A stretch of DNA of 64,000 nt. It comes from Flavobacterium tibetense. GTDB lineage: Bacteria; Bacteroidota; Bacteroidia; Flavobacteriales; Flavobacteriaceae. The position numbers and the translations under genes were made by a program. The DNA lies in the NCBI RefSeq assembly GCF_003293845.1, contig NZ_QLST01000008.1:62001-126000 (forward strand), in the 5' to 3' direction. A model generated the notes under the pieces. That model was not told the DNA's origin. It did not search any database and was given only the letters and a program-made list of their open reading frames with translations. Of this stretch, positions 35,524 through 44,251 are shown piece after piece. The stretch's first letter is position 1. The number at the start of each line of letters is the position of its first letter.

Positions 35524-36108
35524 TTAAAATTTAATTCCTAATCCAAAAGTAATAAAATGTGTATTAGCTGAACCTTCAAAATCACTTGAATTTACTGGGA
35601 AATATTTGTAACTTCCTTCAAGAAAAAGCAAATCAGAAACATGGTATTTTAATCCTGGATTAATTGTCAATCCGTTAAAATTAAGCTTTTTCTCTCGTAC
35701 GGTAATCGCAGGATCCATAGGATCAAAAACACCTGTTGCAAATTTTAAATCATTAGAAAAGAAAGCGTAACCAATTCCTAAAAAAGGTCGCACTTTTCCA
35801 TTAAAAATATTCACTTCTATTGCTGCATTTGGGTTCCAAATCAGAATATCATTGGGTAAAAATAAATCTCTTGATTGCAAATAATCTACTGTTAATCCAC
35901 CAGAAATTGCTACTTTTTCATTTTGATAAACAGCATAACTTCCTGAAATCCCTATGATTCCATTGAATCCATCGCTGATAATATTGTTGTTTCTAATGTT
36001 GCCAACATAATGCAGTCCAACTTGAAATTTTGTTGGTTCATTAACTTCTTCTTGGGCAAATAAAAGGCTTGTACAACCTAAAAATAGGGCTAAAAATTTG
36101 TTTTTCAT
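35524..36108 (-). CDS. Outer-membrane beta-barrel protein
   Basis: About 194 aa from the ATG at 36108, which begins a signal peptide (MKNKFLALFLGCTSLLFAQ). The body alternates beta-strand patterns and ends in a strand with terminal Phe (HFITFGLGIKF), as expected of an 8-strand barrel. Porin family or ligand unknown. Stop lies 2 bp before the YdbS-type start, so co-transcription is possible. Confidence 0.8.
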   Translation of the reverse strand: MKNKFLALFLGCTSLLFAQEEVNEPTKFQVGLHYVGNIRNNNIISDGFNGIIGISGSYAVYQNEKVAISGGLTVDYLQSRDLFLPNDILIWNPNAAIEVNIFNGKVRPFLGIGYAFFSNDLKFATGVFDPMDPAITVREKKLNFNGLTINPGLKYHVSDLLFLEGSYKYFPVNSSDFEGSANTHFITFGLGIKF

Positions 36109-36156
36109 AGTGTTTTGACACCCAAAGGCAATATTTAATTCAAATTCAAAAATCAA

Positions 36157-36437
36157 TTACAAGTTCAAAAATCAAGGGCAATTGCTTTCGCTTCGCTCAA
36201 GGATTAGCCTACTTCGTAGGAGATTCCTAGCAAGCTCGGAATGACAAAATCAAGAGTAATTTCAAGTTCAAAAATCAAGTTCAAGAACAAAGACAAAAAT
36301 CAAGTTCAAAAATCAAAAATCAAGTTCAAATTCAAAATTCAACAACAAACCAAGAACAATAAACTACAAACTTGAAATCTTAAAATCTATCTTCTTTCAC
36401 CCATCACCCATCACCCATCACCCAACACCTAACACCT
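36157..36437. repeat. Non-coding gap with repeats upstream of beta-barrel gene and after menB
   Basis: About 280 bases without a gene. Contains CAAGTTCAAAAAT-type repeats, a hairpin cluster with CCTACTTCGTAGG (36205-36217 region) and a CACCCAT heptamer array (36398-36436) reaching the menB stop. Confidence 0.85.
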
Positions 36438-36440
36438 TTC

Positions 36441-37280
36441 TTAAGGCAAATACTTCTTCTCAAAATTCGGTTTACGTTTCTCCAAAAATGCGTCTCTTCC
36501 TTCTTTGGCTTCGTCTGTCATATAGGCTAAACGCGTGGCTTCACCTGCGAAAACTTGTTGGCCTACCATTCCGTCATCGGTTAAATTCATGGCAAATTTT
36601 AGCATTTTAATTGACGTTGGTGATTTCGCTAGAATTTCTTGAGCCCATTCGTAAGCTGTGTCTTCTAGTTCCGCATGTGGAATTACGGCATTTACCATTC
36701 CCATTTCAAAAGCTTCTTGAGCGGAATAATTTCTTCCTAAAAAGAAAATTTCTCTGGCTTTCTTTTGTCCCACCATTTTAGCTAAATACGCTGAACCGTA
36801 ACCGCCATCGAAACTCGTTACATCAGCATCCGTTTGTTTGAAAATGGCGTGTTCTTTACTCGCCAAAGTTAAATCGCAAACCACATGAAGCGAATGTCCA
36901 CCACCAACAGCCCACCCTGGAACCACGCAAATCACCGCTTTTGGCATAAAACGAATCATGCGTTGTACTTCTAAAATGTTTAATCTGTGGTAACCATCTT
37001 CACCTACGTAACCTTGATGTCCGCGGGCTTTTTGGTCACCACCACTACAAAAACTCCAAATACCGTCTTTTGAACTTGGTCCTTCAGCTGACAATAAAAC
37101 AACGCCAATTGAAGTATCTTCTTGTGCGTCGTAAAAAGCTTGGATTAATTCTTTAGTAGTATTGGGTCTAAATGCATTTCTTACATCAGGTCGATTAAAA
37201 GCGATTCTTGCTACTCCATTGCATTTTTTATATGTAATATCTTCAAATTCTCTAACGGTTTCCCATTCGATTTTGCTCAT
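36441..37280 (-). CDS. menB: 1,4-dihydroxy-2-naphthoyl-CoA synthase
   Basis: Crotonase-fold Dieckmann cyclase of menaquinone synthesis. 279 aa. Diagnostic motifs: VRNAFRPNT, FCSGGDQKARG, PGWAVGGGHSLHVVCD and TSFDGGYGSAYLAKMVG. The last, with its Asp and Ser-Phe-Asp-Gly, separates MenB from generic enoyl-CoA hydratases. Third men gene on the minus strand within 7 kb. Confidence 0.95.
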   Translation of the reverse strand: MSKIEWETVREFEDITYKKCNGVARIAFNRPDVRNAFRPNTTKELIQAFYDAQEDTSIGVVLLSAEGPSSKDGIWSFCSGGDQKARGHQGYVGEDGYHRLNILEVQRMIRFMPKAVICVVPGWAVGGGHSLHVVCDLTLASKEHAIFKQTDADVTSFDGGYGSAYLAKMVGQKKAREIFFLGRNYSAQEAFEMGMVNAVIPHAELEDTAYEWAQEILAKSPTSIKMLKFAMNLTDDGMVGQQVFAGEATRLAYMTDEAKEGRDAFLEKRKPNFEKKYLP

Positions 37281-37386
37281 TTCTTAAGTATTTAATAGAT
37301 GATTGTAAATTATGTTAAATGTAAATTTCCGTAAAAATAATTCATTTTTTGCATTATATTGCAAGACGAATCTTAAAACTTGGTAA

Positions 37387-37833
37387 GTGAAATTTTATCC
37401 TTCTGCAAAACACAAGCTAACTATCTGGTTGTATTGGTTTTTGATGGTTTTTATGCTAGTTATACTTGTTTTTCCAATTTTGGAAGAAGGCTTTACTTTG
37501 CCTATTATTTTGATAAGTATTTTTCATTTGGTTTTCATTATTTTCTTTATCACCATTTTGTTTAACACCAATTATAGGATTCAAAACGAAGAGTTATTTT
37601 GCAAATCTTCTGTTTTTCGATCGAAAATTAAAATTAAAAATATCAGAAAAATCGAACATCACAAAGGAATTATTGTTCCAGTAACATGGAAATTGGGATT
37701 GAGTCACATTGGAATTATTATAACTTACAACAAATACGATGATATTTACATTTCGCCCGAAAATGTTGACCTTTTCATAAAAGATTTATTAGCTATTAAC
37801 CCCACTATCGAAATTATTCAAGCCAAAAAATGA
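37387..37833 (+). CDS. Small PH-like domain membrane protein
   Basis: 148 aa; I read a GTG start at 37387 (translated KFYPSAKHKLTIW). Two membrane helices at about 12-60, then a PH-like fold (NYRIQNEELFCKSSVFRSK...IRKIEHHKG). Its end overlaps the serine hydrolase start by 4 bases (ATGA). Confidence 0.75.
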   Translation: MKFYPSAKHKLTIWLYWFLMVFMLVILVFPILEEGFTLPIILISIFHLVFIIFFITILFNTNYRIQNEELFCKSSVFRSKIKIKNIRKIEHHKGIIVPVTWKLGLSHIGIIITYNKYDDIYISPENVDLFIKDLLAINPTIEIIQAKK

Positions 37834-38996
37834 TAAAATTTGTCCCCACTCTATTCCTAATCCTAATTGTTGTTTTTTCTTGTCAAACCAAAGAAGAACC
37901 TAAAGAAATTGCGCAATATATTAAACCTATTCCTGTAAATCCGTATGAAGTTGAATTTGAAAAATTGCCAAAAAAATATGTAGCAGAAAAAAAACAAATA
38001 GTTGCCCAATTTTACCAAGATGTGATTGCTGATGATGGATTTAGTGGTGGTTTTTTAGTTGCCCAAAACGGAGAAATTATCTACGAAAATTATAACGGTT
38101 ACATTAATTACAAAACCAAAGAAGAAATGACAAATGAAACTCCCATTCATTTGGCCTCTATTAGTAAAGTGATTACAGCGGCTGTAATTTTACAATTGGT
38201 AGATGAAAAACTTTTGGATTTAGACCAAAAAGTAACATCGCTATTTCCTGAATTTCCGCATGAAGCCATTACGATTCGAATGCTATTGAATCATCGTAGT
38301 GGATTGCCGCACTATTCCTATTTTTCTGAAAATAAAAACATTTGGAACAGTAACAAAACATTAACCAATCAAATAATCCTGGATTTACTAAGTACCAAAG
38401 GAATTCCTTTAGAATATAAACCCAATACTCGATTCGCTTACTGTAATACCAATTACGCACTTTTGGCATTGGTAGTAGAAAAAATAACCCAGCTCGATTT
38501 CAAAACAGCAGTAAAAAAGCGTGTTTTTGAACCTTTGGAAATGAATAGCTCTTTTGTTTTAGACTTCGAGAATCAACAAGAATTAGCTAGTTTGACTTAC
38601 AAAAGTACGTGGCAAAAAGTTCCTTTAGACCATTTAGATGCTATTTATGGTGACAAAAACATCTATTCAACACCAAGAGATTTATTGAAATTAGATTTGG
38701 CTTTATATTCCGATGCGTTTATTTCTAAAACTTCAAAAGAAGAAGCATTTAAAGGCTACAGTTACGAGAAAAAAGGAGTAAAAAATTATGGTTTAGGCAT
38801 TCGTTTGAATGAATTTGACAACGGAACCACTGTACATTATCATAACGGTTGGTGGCACGGTAATACCACTTCCTATGTGTCATTGAAAAATGAAAAAGTT
38901 ACGATTATTGCATTGTCCAATAAATACACCAAAAAAGTTTACCAAGCCAAGCGTTTAGCTTCACTTTTTGGTAATTATCCGTTTGAATTGGATTAA
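37830..38996 (+). CDS. Class C-type serine hydrolase lipoprotein (beta-lactamase family)
   Basis: 388 aa. Lipoprotein signal (LIVVFSC, Cys18). Catalytic Ser110-x-x-Lys113 in HLASISKV, Tyr in FAYCNTNYALL (Y-x-N equivalent), and HYHNGWWHG replacing the KTG box. A penicillin-binding-like or esterase-type peptidase in the periplasm; classification as antibiotic-degrading is not supported. Coupled to the PH-like gene. Confidence 0.85.
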   Translation: MIKFVPTLFLILIVVFSCQTKEEPKEIAQYIKPIPVNPYEVEFEKLPKKYVAEKKQIVAQFYQDVIADDGFSGGFLVAQNGEIIYENYNGYINYKTKEEMTNETPIHLASISKVITAAVILQLVDEKLLDLDQKVTSLFPEFPHEAITIRMLLNHRSGLPHYSYFSENKNIWNSNKTLTNQIILDLLSTKGIPLEYKPNTRFAYCNTNYALLALVVEKITQLDFKTAVKKRVFEPLEMNSSFVLDFENQQELASLTYKSTWQKVPLDHLDAIYGDKNIYSTPRDLLKLDLALYSDAFISKTSKEEAFKGYSYEKKGVKNYGLGIRLNEFDNGTTVHYHNGWWHGNTTSYVSLKNEKVTIIALSNKYTKKVYQAKRLASLFGNYPFELD

Positions 38997-38998
38997 TT

Positions 38999-39283
38999 TT
39001 ATTCTGGGAAAAATTGAAATCCAAAAAAACGAATGATGTAAAACATATTTACGATTGTAAATACTAAAGCAATAATCAATCGTTTACTAATTTCATCACG
39101 ATGTAAAGCCAATTCAGCTAAAATGAATAAAGGAAGAAATAAAGACAAAATCCAAACGGGAATCCAAATTACAGTAAATTCCATTTCGAATAAAGTAATT
39201 TTAACACCATTGGTAAACATGGCGATTACCAATAACAAAAAAGAAAGCAGACTTAGTGCTAAATAAATATTCTTTTTGTTCAT
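38999..39283 (-). CDS. Three-helix membrane protein, function unknown
   Basis: 94 aa with three hydrophobic segments (ALSLLSFLLLVIAMF, FTVIWIPVWILSLFLPLFILAE, LIIALVFTIVNMFYIIRFFG). Convergent with the serine hydrolase, 2 bp between stops. No family recognised. Confidence 0.6.
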   Translation of the reverse strand: MNKKNIYLALSLLSFLLLVIAMFTNGVKITLFEMEFTVIWIPVWILSLFLPLFILAELALHRDEISKRLIIALVFTIVNMFYIIRFFGFQFFPE

Positions 39284-39430
39284 GAATTATATCATTTTGG
39301 CGCTTTGCAAACAAGCGAATTTAAACTTCTAAACTATCTACCAACGATGAACTTGATACGAAACAAAAATCAATATTTAAACACTGAATCCATATTTTCT
39401 TTTGTCAAACTCATGTGATTTACTGAATTT

Positions 39431-39949
39431 CTATTTTCCATACATTTCATACAAAGTATTTAATTCAAGTCCTTCGTTGTCGTGTTCTTTCCAAAAGTCT
39501 GTAATTGTGTAAATTATTTCAGTCTTTCCCTCTTCAGGTCCAAATTGATAGTCAGTTAAAAAACAGACCTTTTTAATTGGCGAATTGTCAAGTGCAATTT
39601 TTAATAAATTGTCAATGTCTGTTTTGTAATTGTTCAAAAACTTGAACTTAAATTGTTGGTTTGCTCCACGATTTTCTGTCGGGTCGTTTTCGTCAAACTC
39701 TGGGAAGAAAATTTCTTTTGGTTCAAAGTCCCAATCAATAATTTGTCCAGCAAAAAAACCACCTTCTTTGTCGTCTTTAAAATCAGGATTACCAATGTGA
39801 ACAATTACCCCATTTTGTTGTCGAAGCAACTCGTTAAAAAGTCCACGGTGACTTTCAAGTTTATTATCTTCAATTATTGCAACATCAAAATCTGCTTGGT
39901 TTAGTCCAAGTCCTATTGAGTTAAATGATGCTATTTCTATTGTCGGCAT
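39431..39949 (-). CDS. Hypothetical protein, 172 aa
   Basis: No signal peptide or membrane segment. Acidic, with EIASFNSIGLGLNQADFDVAIIED at the N-terminus (written here only to recall the beta-rich start: IEIASFNSIG) and FLTDYQFGPEEGKTEIIY near the C-terminus. Synonymous choices use more GTC/GAC-type codons than neighbours, so it may have been acquired. I do not recognise the family. It is preceded and followed by unrelated housekeeping genes. Confidence 0.6.
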   Translation of the reverse strand: MPTIEIASFNSIGLGLNQADFDVAIIEDNKLESHRGLFNELLRQQNGVIVHIGNPDFKDDKEGGFFAGQIIDWDFEPKEIFFPEFDENDPTENRGANQQFKFKFLNNYKTDIDNLLKIALDNSPIKKVCFLTDYQFGPEEGKTEIIYTITDFWKEHDNEGLELNTLYEMYGK

Positions 39950-39965
39950 TGTTATCTTTTAAGGT

Positions 39966-40793
39966 TTAACATACCAAGTAAATTCCGTCGTCTTTGATTT
40001 CGATTTGTTTTTGTTTGTAGAGTGTTCCGATGGCTTTTTTGAAGGTTTTTTTACTCATCTTTAGAACCGTTTTGATATCTTCTGGGTGCGAATTGTCATT
40101 TAAACGTAAAAAACCTTTGTTGGCTTTTAACTCGTCTAAAATAACTTGTGCCGAAGGTTCAATGGCTTCCACTCCTAATTTTCTTAAGGAAACATCTAAT
40201 TTGCCATCTGGTCGCACTTGTTTGATATACCCTTTCATGCGCAAACCTGGTTTAATGTCATCATAGACTTCATTAGCATAAGCTAAACCGCGGTGTTTTT
40301 CGTTGATAATTACATTAATTCCAGCATCAGAAATGTGCGAAATAATTAAGTTTACTTCTTCACCATTGGCATAATTGGCTTCTTCTTTGTCTAAAAATTG
40401 TTGGGTTTTACTTGAAGCAACTAAACGATTGGTTTTCTCATCCATGAAACAATAGACCAAATAACGTTTGCCTTCTTCCATTGGTCGGGCTTGCTCTCTA
40501 AACGGAACAAACAAATCCTTTTCCATTCCCCAATTTAAAAACGCACCAAATTCATTGATATAATTCACTTTTAAATGAGCAAATTCATTCAGTTTTACGT
40601 AAGGTTTTAAAGTCGTAGCAACGGGTCTTTCCTCATGATCTAAATATACAAAAACGGTTAAGCTATCTCCTATTTGAAATTCTTTGGGTACATATTTATT
40701 GGGTAATAACACATCGTTAGTGCCATCACCTAAAAATAATCCAACTTTTGTATCTCTTAAAATTTCTAATGTATTGTATTCGCCAATTTGCAT
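39966..40793 (-). CDS. S1-domain RNA-binding protein, CvfB/YitL family
   Basis: About 275 aa from the ATG at 40793 (MQIGEYNTLEIL); the ATG at 40817 lies inside the promoter element. Tandem S1-like OB domains (residues 1-65, 70-135, 145-215: GINVIINEKHRGLAYANEV, RPDGKLDVSLRK), then a C-terminal winged helix (MSKKTFKKAIGTLYKQKQIEI). In Staphylococcus CvfB affects virulence gene expression; here a general RNA-binding role is likely. Confidence 0.88.
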   Translation of the reverse strand: MQIGEYNTLEILRDTKVGLFLGDGTNDVLLPNKYVPKEFQIGDSLTVFVYLDHEERPVATTLKPYVKLNEFAHLKVNYINEFGAFLNWGMEKDLFVPFREQARPMEEGKRYLVYCFMDEKTNRLVASSKTQQFLDKEEANYANGEEVNLIISHISDAGINVIINEKHRGLAYANEVYDDIKPGLRMKGYIKQVRPDGKLDVSLRKLGVEAIEPSAQVILDELKANKGFLRLNDNSHPEDIKTVLKMSKKTFKKAIGTLYKQKQIEIKDDGIYLVC

Positions 40794-40814
40794 ATTCGGT
40801 GTGCTTTTAAAGTG

Positions 40815-40822
40815 CAAAAGTA
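40815..40822 (-). promoter_or_regulatory. -7 element of the CvfB-like gene
   Basis: On the minus strand TACTTTTG (TAnnTTTG), 21 bases before the ATG at 40793. Confidence 0.5.
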
Positions 40823-40826
40823 CAAT

Positions 40827-41540
40827 TTAAAAGTTGATTATTTTTAAATAGATATTGATATAGTATAGTCCCGTTAGGAAAAAGGTAATTCCTGCAACTT
40901 TTCGCATTATTTTTTCAATTTGAGTTACCATTTTAAAATAATAGCTTAATTTTTCCATACTATAAGCAATAACTAAAGCAAAAAGTATTACGGGTAATCC
41001 TGTTCCAATGGAAAATACAACAGGTAAAACTAAACCTAAATCAGAAGCCAAAGTCATTGGAATTAACATAGCAAAAAACAAGGCGCCACTATATGGGCAA
41101 AAAGCCATGGCAAACAAAGCTCCCATTAAAAAAGAACCTAGTAAACCTTTGGTTTTAAATTGTTCTGAAAGTTGGTTGGTTAAATTACTTGTTTTTCCAA
41201 AATTCAACTTTATCACATCGAGCATTATTAATCCAATAACAATCATAATTGGGCCAATAAACTTCTCTCCATTTCCCTGAAAAAGTTTCGCTACTTGAAA
41301 TTTACTTAATCCAAAATAAATTAATGCCCCAATTAACGTATACGAAAAAACCCTTCCAAAAGTATAGAGCAATCCACTTAAAACTACTTTTCGTTTGCTT
41401 GTAATATTCTTCGAAATAAATGCCGTTGCTGTAATATTTGTTGCTAACGGACAAGGACTAACCGCTGTCAGTAATCCTAATGCAAAAGCAGCCAAAATAG
41501 GAAAATCTTGATTTTGTGCTAATTGGTTTAAAAAATCCAT
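40827..41540 (-). CDS. ArsG-like efflux permease (DsbD/CcdA-type membrane protein)
   Basis: 237 aa, six membrane helices. Cys in TAVSPCPLATN and FAMAFCPYSGALFF are the paired Cys-Pro motifs of the LysE/DsbD-type transmembrane family. Proteins of this subfamily are named ArsG (aromatic arsenical efflux permease) when next to ArsF-like proteins, as here: the adjacent gene is ArsF-like with a 1-bp gap. A redox role (CcdA-like electron transfer) is the main alternative. Confidence 0.75.
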   Translation of the reverse strand: MDFLNQLAQNQDFPILAAFALGLLTAVSPCPLATNITATAFISKNITSKRKVVLSGLLYTFGRVFSYTLIGALIYFGLSKFQVAKLFQGNGEKFIGPIMIVIGLIMLDVIKLNFGKTSNLTNQLSEQFKTKGLLGSFLMGALFAMAFCPYSGALFFAMLIPMTLASDLGLVLPVVFSIGTGLPVILFALVIAYSMEKLSYYFKMVTQIEKIMRKVAGITFFLTGLYYINIYLKIINF

Positions 41541-41951
41541 TTATTGAATAAATTCGTTGACTTTTTGGTTCAGTTCCAATTTGAATTTTTCTTCGTCACC
41601 AGCATTCATGAAAGCAAAATCGGTTAAATCTAATTTAGCATTTGTTTTTGGATTATATAAATACAAAGCCGTTCCTGTAGCTTCAAATGCTGTTGCTATT
41701 TTCTCGTTTTTTGCATCATCAACATTCACTAATTTGAATTCCAATTCTGGATGACTTTTTAATGTTTCCAATGTCAATGCTTCAATTTTATTGCAAGTCA
41801 TGCATCTGTTTTCCGAATGGAATTGGATTACGACAGGAGATTCAAAAAATGTGGCTTCATTGGTCGTTGAAAGTTCGTTAGATTTGGTTGTTTCTTTTTT
41901 ACACGATTGCAAAACAAACAACAAAACGGATAATAATAGGAATTTTTTCAT
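41541..41951 (-). CDS. ArsF-like thioredoxin-domain lipoprotein
   Basis: About 136 aa from the ATG at 41951. Lipobox LLFVLQSC, then a thioredoxin-like domain with ENRCMTCNKIEALT (CxxC) and LVNVDDAKNEK. The body matches proteins annotated as nitrophenyl compound nitroreductase subunit ArsF. In the described ArsEFG system this family helps reduce nitroarsenicals and pump the product. Whether the substrate here is arsenical is inferred from the operon. Confidence 0.75.
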   Translation of the reverse strand: MKKFLLLSVLLFVLQSCKKETTKSNELSTTNEATFFESPVVIQFHSENRCMTCNKIEALTLETLKSHPELEFKLVNVDDAKNEKIATAFEATGTALYLYNPKTNAKLDLTDFAFMNAGDEEKFKLELNQKVNEFIQ

Positions 41952-41974
41952 ATTGAAATAGTTGCGATTAAAAA

Positions 41975-42262
41975 TTATTTTAAAAGTAATAAATGACTTT
42001 CTGAAATTGCTTTTAGCCAATGTTTTACATTAGGTTCAATGGATGTGAAATCACCATTTTTTAGAAGAATAGATTTTCCTTGTTCGTCTTCATAAAGCGT
42101 TTCTCCTGAAATGCAAATTAGAAAAGCAGGAACAGTTGTAATATGCTCTTTCAAAATGGCCTGATTTGCTAATCGAATTGCAATTGCTTTTCCATCATTA
42201 GGTGTAAATAAGATTTTGGTTTCCAAATCTTTTTCATTGGTATGGATGTCTTTAAAATTCAT
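41975..42262 (-). CDS. Small cupin-domain protein
   Basis: 95 aa single cupin barrel: SGETLYEDEQGKSILLKNGDFTSIEPNVKHWLKA. A His remains (VKHWL) but the full metal triad is not obvious, so binding of a small ligand rather than catalysis is possible. Lies within the ars-like operon, 4 bp after the permease gene. Confidence 0.75.
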   Translation of the reverse strand: MNFKDIHTNEKDLETKILFTPNDGKAIAIRLANQAILKEHITTVPAFLICISGETLYEDEQGKSILLKNGDFTSIEPNVKHWLKAISESHLLLLK

Positions 42263-42266
42263 AAGT

Positions 42267-43244
42267 TTATAATAATGCGTTAAATAAAAATCCTGATAAA
42301 ATAATAAATAGTGTCACCACTGCAAAAAAGATAGCAATTAGCTTAAATGTCATGACCTTTTTTAAAAGTGTAGCCTCTGGAATAGACAAACCTACAGTTG
42401 CCATCATGAATGCAATTGCGGTACCTATTGGAACGCCTTTAGCTACAAAAACTTGAATCACAGGGACAATTCCAGCTGCATTGGCATACATTGGTACAGC
42501 TAAAATAACTGCCAATGGAACCGTCCACCAAGCACCACTACCTAAATAAGTTGCGAAAAACTGCTCGGGAACATAACCGTGCATGGCTGCTCCAATTCCA
42601 ATTCCAATTACTACATAAAGTAATACGCCTCTAACAATTCCCCAAGCACTTCTGGTTATTTCTGGTAATCGCTGACGAAACGTGAGTTGCTCTTCTTCAA
42701 ACGAATCATTTTGTGAACTGGATTGATTCAAAAGTTGTTTAACCCAATCTGTTAATAGATGTTCCAATTTCATTTTACCTAATAACCAACCTCCAAAAGT
42801 TCCTAACAAAATACCGCTAGTAACATAAATTACTGTTGCTTTTATGCCAAACATTCCTAAAAACATAGCTACTGCAACCTCATTAACCAAAGGAGAAGTT
42901 ATTAAAAAGGAAAAAGTTACTCCCAACGGAATTCCGCCGCGAACAAAACCAATAAACAATGGAACCGATGAGCAAGAACAAAACGGCGTAATGGCACCAA
43001 AAAGTGATGCAAAAAAGTATTCTAAACCAAATAACTTATTCTGAGTCAAATAGTTTTTTAATTTTTCTATAGGCAAATAAGCATTAACAATTCCCATAAT
43101 GAAAACAATCAAAAAGAGTAGCAATACAATTTTTAATGTATCATAGACAAAGAAATTCAACGCTTTTCCCAAATGACTTGATGCATCAATAGAAAAAATG
43201 GAATAAATTAACCAATCGGCAAAATTTTGTATCCAATCAAACAT
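42267..43244 (-). CDS. ArsP-family permease
   Basis: 325 aa polytopic permease (PF03773 type). Diagnostic FGAITPFCSCSSVPLFIGFVRGG (Cys-x-Cys in TM), PLVNEVAVAMFLG and second half YANAAGIVPVIQVF...GTAIAFMMATVGLSIPEATLL. ArsP proteins export trivalent organoarsenicals. A cytoplasmic loop (NQSSSQNDSFEEEQL) links the halves. Central gene of the ArsR-controlled operon. Confidence 0.88.
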   Translation of the reverse strand: MFDWIQNFADWLIYSIFSIDASSHLGKALNFFVYDTLKIVLLLFLIVFIMGIVNAYLPIEKLKNYLTQNKLFGLEYFFASLFGAITPFCSCSSVPLFIGFVRGGIPLGVTFSFLITSPLVNEVAVAMFLGMFGIKATVIYVTSGILLGTFGGWLLGKMKLEHLLTDWVKQLLNQSSSQNDSFEEEQLTFRQRLPEITRSAWGIVRGVLLYVVIGIGIGAAMHGYVPEQFFATYLGSGAWWTVPLAVILAVPMYANAAGIVPVIQVFVAKGVPIGTAIAFMMATVGLSIPEATLLKKVMTFKLIAIFFAVVTLFIILSGFLFNALL

Positions 43245-43259
43245 GTTTCGAATTTAAAA

Positions 43260-43643
43260 TTAGCAACAACTTGAAGAAGAACAACAACCCAAATTATTTT
43301 CTGTTTTTTTGATTTCACCTTTTACAGGAAATCCTTTTTCAAGCCATCTTTGTATTCCAAATTTCATGTTTACAACATTTTCATAACCATGATTAATTAA
43401 AAAACCTGCCGCTCTCAAACTTCTTACACCACTCTTACAAACGATCACCACTTCTTTGTCTTTTGGAATTTCGTTAAAACGATTTTCAAATTCAGAAAGT
43501 GGAATACTAATGATATTTGGCACATCAAAAGCTACTTCTGCAACTTCATCTAATTCTCTCACATCAACCAATAAAGCGCCATTGGCAATATACGCTTGAG
43601 TGGTTGTTGGACAAATTTCTTTTACTAAATTTTGTGCTTCCAT
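43260..43643 (-). CDS. Rhodanese-domain protein with Cys-rich tail
   Basis: 127 aa. Rhodanese active site VIVCKSGVRSLRAAG (Cys near 71), N-terminal VDVRELDEV. After the domain comes the unusual tail NNLGCCSSSSCC at the C-terminus: four Cys in two pairs. This suggests metal or metalloid binding. 2 bp upstream of the next gene in the operon order, 15 bp before the permease. Confidence 0.88.
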   Translation of the reverse strand: MEAQNLVKEICPTTTQAYIANGALLVDVRELDEVAEVAFDVPNIISIPLSEFENRFNEIPKDKEVVIVCKSGVRSLRAAGFLINHGYENVVNMKFGIQRWLEKGFPVKGEIKKTENNLGCCSSSSCC

Positions 43644-43645
43644 TG

Positions 43646-43885
43646 TTACTCTTTTAATAATTGCACAATTTCATCAATTTGAGCGATTCTCCCTTTAATT
43701 TTTGCGACTTCATCAACCATTAATACTGGAGTTGTCAAAATATTATAAGACATCATTTCCATAATATCTTCTACTTTTATTACTTCTGCCGCAACTCCAC
43801 TTTGTTTCACTGCTTCCAATGCATTAGTGTAAGTAGTTTTACATTTCGGACATCCTGGACCTAACACTTTAATTACTTTACTCAT
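43646..43885 (-). CDS. Small thioredoxin-like protein
   Basis: 79 aa glutaredoxin/thioredoxin-fold protein: VLGPGCPKCKTTYTN (CPKC active site), ILTTPVLMVDEVAKIKG (cis-Pro). The type (MTH895-like) regularly accompanies ArsP permeases. Preceded by a second copy of the ArsR operator motif. First gene after arsR. Confidence 0.88.
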   Translation of the reverse strand: MSKVIKVLGPGCPKCKTTYTNALEAVKQSGVAAEVIKVEDIMEMMSYNILTTPVLMVDEVAKIKGRIAQIDEIVQLLKE

Positions 43886-43916
43886 GATTCTTATATTTTA
43901 ATGTTATTATTCGTAA

Positions 43917-43932
43917 TTCGTAGTTTAACGAA
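43917..43932. promoter_or_regulatory. ArsR-type operator 2 (TTCGT-N6-ACGAA)
   Basis: TTCGTAGTTTAACGAA lies between arsR and the thioredoxin gene. The arms are identical to those of operator 1. An extra half-site TTCGT overlaps upstream. Confidence 0.65.
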
Positions 43933-43948
43933 TATTATAGTTATTTTT

Positions 43949-44251
43949 TTACTTTAATAAACTTCCCAATAAATACTTGGCTAAAGCCCAATTCTCGCGA
44001 TTTATACAGTATTTAACTGTTGGCGGAGTAATCGTTCCTTGAATTAACCCTGCATCTTTCAATTCGTTCAAATGCTGAGAAAGTGTTGATTTCGCAATAG
44101 GCAACTCTTCCGCCATATCGCCATGATAACAACACGTTTGTGAATTTAGCAATTCTAAAATAGCAATTCGCACTGGATGACTAAATGCTTTAGCAAAACG
44201 TGCGGTGTCAATTTGAGTAGTGGTAAAATAGGCTTCCTTTGTTGTTTTCAT
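43949..44251 (-). CDS. arsR: ArsR-family metalloregulatory repressor
   Basis: 100 aa winged helix: ARFAKAFSHPVRIAILELL, SQTCCYHGDMAEEL with a Cys-Cys pair in the predicted metal-sensing helix, then LPIAKSTLSQHLNELKDAGLI as recognition helix. Expected to release DNA when As(III), Sb(III) or organoarsenical binds. Its ATG directly abuts a dyad operator (44252-44267). Heads the ars-like operon. Confidence 0.88.
   Translation of the reverse strand: MKTTKEAYFTTTQIDTARFAKAFSHPVRIAILELLNSQTCCYHGDMAEELPIAKSTLSQHLNELKDAGLIQGTITPPTVKYCINRENWALAKYLLGSLLK

Noticed and set aside
37830..38996. Antibiotic-degrading beta-lactamase
   Set aside because: SxxK and Tyr are present but the third box is HNGWWHG rather than KTG; the family is mostly peptidases and esterases.
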